From: Bacteroidales bacterium
GTDB lineage: Bacteria; Bacteroidota; Bacteroidia; Bacteroidales; UBA4181
Assembly (NCBI GenBank): GCA_031287245.1
Contig: JAITTD010000052.1
Location: 1-7,855, forward strand
Length of the DNA: 7,855 nucleotides
Direction of reading: 5' to 3'
In this document: positions 4,328 to 7,855 of the stretch, in pieces
Layout: each line of letters opens with the position of its first letter
How positions within the stretch are numbered: position 1 is the first letter of the stretch
Made by a program: the position numbers and the translations under genes
The notes under the pieces: generated by a model
Told to the model about the DNA's origin: nothing
What the model saw: the letters and a program-made list of their open reading frames with translations, nothing else
Database searches by the model: none

Positions 4328-5746
4328 TGCCGTTTCGCCATGTTCGTAGATGTCCAAACCTTCTTCTTCCACTCGTTGCGAAACGCGGATGCCGCCAAGG
4401 AATTTATCCAGCACCTTGAAGATGACAAAACCCATCAAGAGCGCCCATGCACCAATCGTTACGGCGCCGGTCAATTGCGCCAGCGTTAATCCGAAGCCTC
4501 CTCCGTAGAACAAACCACCGTCGGTTGCCAGCAATCCGGTCAACACTGTACCGGCAAATCCGCAGACGCCATGCACAGACGATGCACCCACGGGGTCGTC
4601 GATTTTCAGTACGCGGTCGATAAATTCTACTGATAGCACCATCAACACACCGCAAACAGCGCCTACAATGATAGCGCCCACGGGCGATACGGCGTCGCAA
4701 CCGGCAGTGATGCCGACCAAGCCCGCCAACACACCGTTGAGTGTGAGGGACAGCGATGGTTTCTTGTATTTTGCCCAAGCGGTCACTAAGGACAAGAATC
4801 CGCCTGCGCAGGCTGCCAAGTTGGTGGTGAGGAACACGTGCGAAATGGCGACACGGTTTTCTTCGCCCGAAGCGGCTAACTGCGAACCCGGGTTAAATCC
4901 AAACCAGCCAAACCACAGGATAAACACACCCAAAGAAGCAATGGTGAGGTTGTGACCGGGGATGGCTTTCGATTTGCCGTCCCTGTCGTATTTTCCGATA
5001 CGCGGTCCCACGACCAACGCGCCCATCAAGGCAATCCATCCGCCCACAGAGTGTACAATGGTGGAACCGGCAAAATCATGGAATGTAGCGCCAAAAGTGC
5101 TCATCATAAAACCGCCTTCTTCGCCGTTCATCAGCCAGCCGCCGCCCCATGTCCAGTGTCCGGAAATGGGATAGATGAATACGCTGATTAAGACGGTATA
5201 GACCAGATACATGTGGAATTTGGTACGTTCCGCCATAGCGCCCGATACGATGGTGGCAGCCGTGGCGCAGAACACCGTTTGGAACACAAGGAATCCTTCC
5301 ACCGGCAAATCTGTCGGGTTAAGACCGTCCACACAAAAGAAGTTGGGTATTCCGATGAATCCTGCCCCCTCTGCGCCAAACATCAAGCCGAACCCGATGA
5401 AGAAGAACAACAACGAGCCGAGCATAAAGTCAAGAAGGTTTTTCATCAGGATATTCGCCGTGTTTTTCGTGCGGGTAAAACCGGCTTCCACCAATGCAAA
5501 ACCGGGTTGCATGAAGAACACGAGCATCGCTGCCAGCAACATCCATACGGTGTCAAGCGAAAGGGCGTTGTCTGCCACGGTGGCTGCCAGTTCTGCAAGC
5601 GTCACCGGCGCCGAGTCGGCAACCGCTGTCGCTGTTTCAGGCACTGCGTCTTGTGCAGACGCTTTTGATGCAAAGGTTATACCGGCTATTGCTATCAACA
5701 CAAACAATACAAATCGTCCGTGCAATGATTTAAAATATGTTTTCAT
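4319..5746 (-). CDS. amtB: Ammonium channel AmtB
   Basis: This 475-residue Amt/Mep/Rh channel conducts ammonium/ammonia across the inner membrane. A signal peptide (residues 1-31, cut after ASA to leave Gln32) and a roughly 30-residue periplasmic extension precede the channel of about 11 membrane helices. The pore residues are present by comparison with E. coli AmtB. The twin histidines are H232 (STIVHSVGG) and H392 (SSVHGVCG). The structural aspartate is D224, the Phe gate F155 and F284, and the external binding site W200 and S288. The cytosolic tail EEEGLDIYEHGE (460-471) is the conserved PII-docking tail. The gene lies 29 bp after the PII gene in the same operon. The Met start gives a complete signal peptide, so it is well supported. 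Confidence 0.97.
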   Translation of the reverse strand: MKTYFKSLHGRFVLFVLIAIAGITFASKASAQDAVPETATAVADSAPVTLAELAATVADNALSLDTVWMLLAAMLVFFMQPGFALVEAGFTRTKNTANILMKNLLDFMLGSLLFFFIGFGLMFGAEGAGFIGIPNFFCVDGLNPTDLPVEGFLVFQTVFCATAATIVSGAMAERTKFHMYLVYTVLISVFIYPISGHWTWGGGWLMNGEEGGFMMSTFGATFHDFAGSTIVHSVGGWIALMGALVVGPRIGKYDRDGKSKAIPGHNLTIASLGVFILWFGWFGFNPGSQLAASGEENRVAISHVFLTTNLAACAGGFLSLVTAWAKYKKPSLSLTLNGVLAGLVGITAGCDAVSPVGAIIVGAVCGVLMVLSVEFIDRVLKIDDPVGASSVHGVCGFAGTVLTGLLATDGGLFYGGGFGLTLAQLTGAVTIGAWALLMGFVIFKVLDKFLGGIRVSQRVEEEGLDIYEHGETAYN

Positions 5747-5775
5747 AAATCTAATTTTTAAAAGTTTAACAATAT

Positions 5776-6123
5776 TTATTTTGGGTTATACAAAGATATA
5801 TCGCCGCGTTCGCCCGTACGGATACGGATGGAATCGTCAATGGGCGATATGAAAATACGTCCGTCGCCGATTTCGCCTGTCTGGGCGGTTTTCACGATGG
5901 CTTCTACGGTGCGTTCCACATTCACGTCGCGCACCACGATGGTGAGCAGCGTCCGCTCGATGTAACTGGTGTCATATACCACACCGCGGTAAATGCGTTC
6001 CTGCCGCGTTTTGCCCACGCCGCGCACGTCATAATAGGAAAACCATTCAATATCGGCTTCCAAAAGAGATTCCTTGACCTCTTCAAACTTGGTTTTGCGA
6101 ATAATCGCTTCAATCTTTTTCAT
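5776..6123 (-). CDS. glnK: PII nitrogen regulatory protein (GlnK type)
   Basis: This 115-residue PII protein senses ATP/ADP and 2-oxoglutarate and, in GlnK members, plugs AmtB through its T-loop. The N-terminus MKKIEAIIRKTKFEEV is canonical. The T-loop spans about 35-55 and keeps YRG (45-47) and Y50, which aligns with the uridylylated Tyr51 of E. coli. The B-loop TGEIGDGRIF is at 82-91, and the C-loop RIRTGERGD (100-108) is intact. The T-loop base reads GVGKTRQE, so the usual Gln39 (Mg-ATP/2-oxoglutarate contact) is Thr39 in a direct alignment, with Gln at 41; the loop is also one residue shorter before YRG. It lies 19 bp after the porin gene and 29 bp before amtB. The linkage to amtB is why GlnK is preferred over GlnB. 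Confidence 0.95.
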   Translation of the reverse strand: MKKIEAIIRKTKFEEVKESLLEADIEWFSYYDVRGVGKTRQERIYRGVVYDTSYIERTLLTIVVRDVNVERTVEAIVKTAQTGEIGDGRIFISPIDDSIRIRTGERGDISLYNPK

Positions 6124-6142
6124 TTTTATTTATTTTTGAGGA

Positions 6143-6895
6143 TTAAAAACTAATGCCGAAGACTAAGAATACATCTTCAATCGCAGGATTGAAACTCAAC
6201 TGCCCGAATACCGGCAATGAAAATTTATCGGTAATCGCGATATCTTTCTTTGCGGTCAACGAAATATTGTTGACTGCAAAGCCATCGGTCGAGTAGTCGT
6301 ATGGAACGCCACCCATAAACAAACTGCCACCGGTGTATGCATGCGTTTTATTCCAGGGACTGAGACCTACCGCTGCCGTCAAATTGACATCCTTGATAGA
6401 AAAGTCATATCCGGCTTCGAAATAAGTGGTAAACGACCTCTTCATATCCATTTCATCTTCATCCGGATATTTGTCTTGAGCGCCTGCCAGAAAGGTGTTC
6501 AAGGAAAGGCTCAATCCGAAGTCGAAGCCATAACCGAGGTTCAGTTCCAGCAAATGAGAGTTGGCGTCTTTTTTGAACAATTGGAAATAATCCAGAGCGC
6601 CTTCACCACTCCACCAGTAATCGGTCAATCCGATACTGAACCCGCCGATGGTGTACGCCAGCGAGAGGTCAACCTCTTTTGCTCCCAGAGAAAAATCGCT
6701 GCTTCCCCAAAAGCCGATGCTGAATCCGCCGGCTGTTAAGCCCACAGAAGGTTGGAAACTTGCGCCTGCATTGTATATGCCGCGCCATACATACGAACTG
6801 ACCAAATCAGCTCCGACGGAAAACTCCGTTTCTGCTCTGCTATTTGCAGGCATAAGCAGCATTGCTGCCAATATTATAAAAAAAACTTTTTTCAT
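6143..6895 (-). CDS. Outer-membrane beta-barrel protein, TorF/Gcw_chp-like putative porin
   Basis: This 250-residue protein has a signal peptide cleaved after SRA (residue 21). The mature start FSVGADLVSSYVWRG resembles the TorF/Gcw_chp putative porin family. Alternating polar and hydrophobic strands rich in Gly and aromatics continue to the end (for example GGFSIGFWGSS, LLELNLGYGFDFGLSLSLN, FEAGYDFSI). The C-terminus VFLVFGISF ends in Phe, the typical outer-membrane assembly signal. A size near 230 residues fits 10-12 strands. It is the first gene of the operon with glnK and amtB, 19 bp upstream of glnK, which suggests a role in passage of ammonium or a small nitrogen compound; that substrate is inference. 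The ATG follows an A/T-rich leader and gives a good signal peptide. Confidence 0.8.
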   Translation of the reverse strand: MKKVFFIILAAMLLMPANSRAETEFSVGADLVSSYVWRGIYNAGASFQPSVGLTAGGFSIGFWGSSDFSLGAKEVDLSLAYTIGGFSIGLTDYWWSGEGALDYFQLFKKDANSHLLELNLGYGFDFGLSLSLNTFLAGAQDKYPDEDEMDMKRSFTTYFEAGYDFSIKDVNLTAAVGLSPWNKTHAYTGGSLFMGGVPYDYSTDGFAVNNISLTAKKDIAITDKFSLPVFGQLSFNPAIEDVFLVFGISF

Positions 6896-7189
6896 ATCAA
6901 TTTAAAAATAATAGGGTTATTAAAATAAAACTAAAAAAACTTTAAAATAAATTTAAAAACAGTCAGCATTCTATTAAAAATACTTGACATTACTATGAAG
7001 GTTGCGGGACGTAATTTAACGCTGGTCTTGGCTAAATCCCTTTTGATTGTCCGGCAAAAACGCAGAATACAGGCTGTGGTCTGTAAGCATATATTCGTTG
7101 TGTTGGTCATTTTCCCCCACAGGGGGTCTGACAAAGCGTCATCATTAATTTATCATTCATTGCTTTTATGTTTAAAAAATTTGACACCG
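6896..7189 (-). promoter_or_regulatory. Long 5' leader of the nitrogen operon
   Basis: About 290 nt separate the predicted transcription start from the first gene. The leader contains a CCCCC-TGT-GGGGG hairpin (+ strand 7114-7126) inside a 17-codon frame, MNDKLMMTLCQTPCGGK, read - strand 7160-7107. It ends in an A/T-only stretch near the start codon. I recognise no known riboswitch class in it. Longer frames on both strands here look like chance. Confidence 0.45.
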
Positions 7190-7222
7190 CAAAGATAATG
7201 ACATTGTAACTTAATACGCAAA
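7190..7222 (-). promoter_or_regulatory. Promoter of the porin-glnK-amtB operon
   Basis: Read on the - strand, TTTG (7222-7219) is followed after 21 nt by TATCTTTG (7197-7190), an exact TAnnTTTG with acceptable spacing for the Bacteroidota housekeeping sigma factor. No other TAnnTTTG on this strand was found between here and the porin start. The downstream bases, CGG, resemble those after the riboswitch promoter. Confidence 0.7.
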
Positions 7223-7253
7223 TTTAATTCAATTATTTACGTGAAAAATGAAT

Positions 7254-7317
7254 TTCGGTTATAAATTATAACTAAAAATTCGGTTTTAGCGAATGAATGA
7301 TATTTTCTATTCGGTTT
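7254..7317. promoter_or_regulatory. Repeated sites upstream of the nitrogen promoter
   Basis: TTCGGTT occurs at 7254-7260, 7279-7285 and 7310-7316 (AACCGAA on the operon strand), all upstream of the -33 box. A 15-bp inverted repeat, GTTATAA-A-TTATAAC, lies at 7258-7272 and overlaps the first copy. These are plausible binding sites for a nitrogen-responsive regulator, but no known motif is recognised. Confidence 0.35.
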
Positions 7318-7332
7318 TGAATAGCCTCTGTG

Positions 7333-7590
7333 TCAAATTGACATAAAAAGTTTCGGGTTTCGAGTTTTGAGTTTCGGGTTTCGGGTTTCAAACCTGAAAC
7401 CTGAATTTTGCACGCAGATAACGCGAAGACTGTCAGCGTTGCCTCGACCTGACAGTGTCAACGATGTCCACTGTTTCGGTAGTCCTACTTTTCTCAACAT
7501 TTCGTTGGCTTTTTCCAATTTATCAGGAAAAACAACGATGTTATCATACTCATTCAATGAACTGTCAATGCTCACAATCGGTAATTGCAT
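7333..7590 (-). CDS. Small hypothetical protein with repeat-derived C-terminus
   Basis: This 85-residue frame starts MQLPIVSIDSSLNEYDNIVV and continues with a soluble, helix-prone segment (FPDKLEKANEMLRKVGLP, 21-38). I cannot name a family. Its first 60 or so codons look like normal coding sequence. Residues 64-82 (GFRFETRNPKLKTRNPKLF) are simply the translation of the heptad-repeat array, so the original 3' end was probably replaced or extended by that repeat. A promoter-like AATCTTTG (- strand 7615-7608, one base off consensus) lies about 18 bp before the ATG. It may be a truncated gene remnant or a genuine small protein. Confidence 0.4.
   Translation of the reverse strand: MQLPIVSIDSSLNEYDNIVVFPDKLEKANEMLRKVGLPKQWTSLTLSGRGNADSLRVICVQNSGFRFETRNPKLKTRNPKLFMSI
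7351..7405. repeat. 7-bp repeat array with inverted end
   Basis: Heptads run TTTCGGG, TTTCGAG, TTTTGAG, TTTCGGG, TTTCGGG, TTTCAAA from 7351 to 7392. The inverted form CCTGAAA-CCTGAA follows to 7405. GGTTTC (7384-7389) and GAAACC (7396-7401) can pair. Arrays of this type recur in many Bacteroidota genomes (from memory). Confidence 0.85.
7430..7455. repeat. Inverted repeat CTGTCAG/CTGACAG
   Basis: A perfect 7-bp stem with a 12-nt loop. It lies inside the small 85-aa frame, has no T-run, and is adjacent to the heptad array. It may be a structural relic of an inserted element or chance. Confidence 0.4.
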
Positions 7591-7616
7591 CTTTTTAAAT
7601 TCTTCCGCAAAGATTT

Positions 7617-7855
7617 TTAGAAATGAAGGAATTTAGAAATTATCTGCATCTCAGCCACAGTAGATTTTTTGTCAACTCTCATCAATGCGGTTTCTTGTCT
7701 TGAACCTTGATTTCCAAAAGAGTGCGGCATCCCGTTAAGGATGCAATATTGGTAGCCGTGGGCGAAATCCACGGAACAAATGCGCCCGCGCAACAGCGCC
7801 GCGTAGCGGTGCAATATCCGCCCTCGATGCAGCCGTATTATACCGCTACGCGGTA
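7617..7855 (-). repeat. Dispersed-repeat-like segment with an open frame running off the window
   Basis: On the - strand one frame stays open from the right edge to a stop at 7617. Its first non-CTG start inside the window is TTG at 7814 (65 aa), and its first ATG is at 7730 (37 aa, from MPHSFGNQG). The upstream part translates short palindromes (HRYAALLRGRI) and looks like repeat DNA rather than a protein. I recall similar peptides recurring in Bacteroidota genomes but cannot confirm it here. Hairpins are CCGTGG/CCACGG (7756-7774), GCGCCGC-GTA-GCGGTGC (7796-7812) and TACCGC-TAC-GCGGTA (7841-7855). A gene in this frame cannot be excluded. Confidence 0.45.

Noticed and set aside
4404..4778. 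Arginine-rich frame on the - strand inside amtB
   Set aside because: It is an out-of-frame shadow of the clearly conserved AmtB sequence, with biased basic composition. Several similar frames in amtB, glnK and the porin gene were discarded for the same reason.
5211..5852. 213-codon frame on the + strand opposite amtB
   Set aside because: It is antisense to AmtB and continues into the glnK coding region. It has no recognisable domain, while the opposite strand is strongly conserved.
6931..7198. Two 67-codon frames, one on each strand, in the nitrogen operon leader
   Set aside because: Both are composed of low-complexity AT-rich ends and random-looking middles without family resemblance, and they overlap each other. 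The promoter at 7190-7222 explains the region as a leader.

Overview
The window looks like a chromosomal segment from a Bacteroidota bacterium, probably order Bacteroidales. The evidence is: Bacteroidota-type promoters (TAnnTTTG, seen as TATCTTTG at 1110-1117 on + and 7190-7197 on -), A-rich leaders without Shine-Dalgarno sites, a lipoprotein with a C-Y-K-D-D export signal, and a BtuG-like beta-propeller behind a cobalamin riboswitch. Genus assignment is not possible by eye.

Left part (1-888): an AT-rich FkbM-type SAM methyltransferase gene, likely the edge of a glycan biosynthesis cluster. It is followed by an 11-bp tandem repeat array (898-1018) and a T-rich tract.

B12 unit (1110-3120, + strand): promoter, cobalamin riboswitch (1128-1348) with its expression platform, an 8-cysteine CWC-type small protein, a BtuG-like surface lipoprotein, and a strong terminator. 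No BtuB transporter lies between the riboswitch and the terminator, so this is a capture-only unit whose transporter must be elsewhere, if present.

Middle intergenic region (3121-3781): a MITE/REP-like cruciform, a GTA-loop hairpin, ten tandem copies of a 23-bp unit that differ from each other only by transitions, a possible 48-aa small ORF and a 22-bp perfect palindrome. Then comes a small XRE-type regulator (3782-4120).

Nitrogen operon (7197 down to about 4229, - strand): promoter, an unusually long leader of about 290 nt, an outer-membrane beta-barrel protein, a PII signalling protein (GlnK type), an AmtB ammonium channel with a signal peptide, and a terminator. The three genes are separated by 19 and 29 bp. 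The likely logic is outer-membrane passage, inner-membrane ammonium uptake, and PII gating of the channel.

Right end (7330-7855): a heptad-repeat array fused to the end of a small unknown ORF, then a dispersed-repeat-like segment with GTA-loop palindromes running to the window edge. I found no tRNA, rRNA, CRISPR array, recognisable transposase or defence system.
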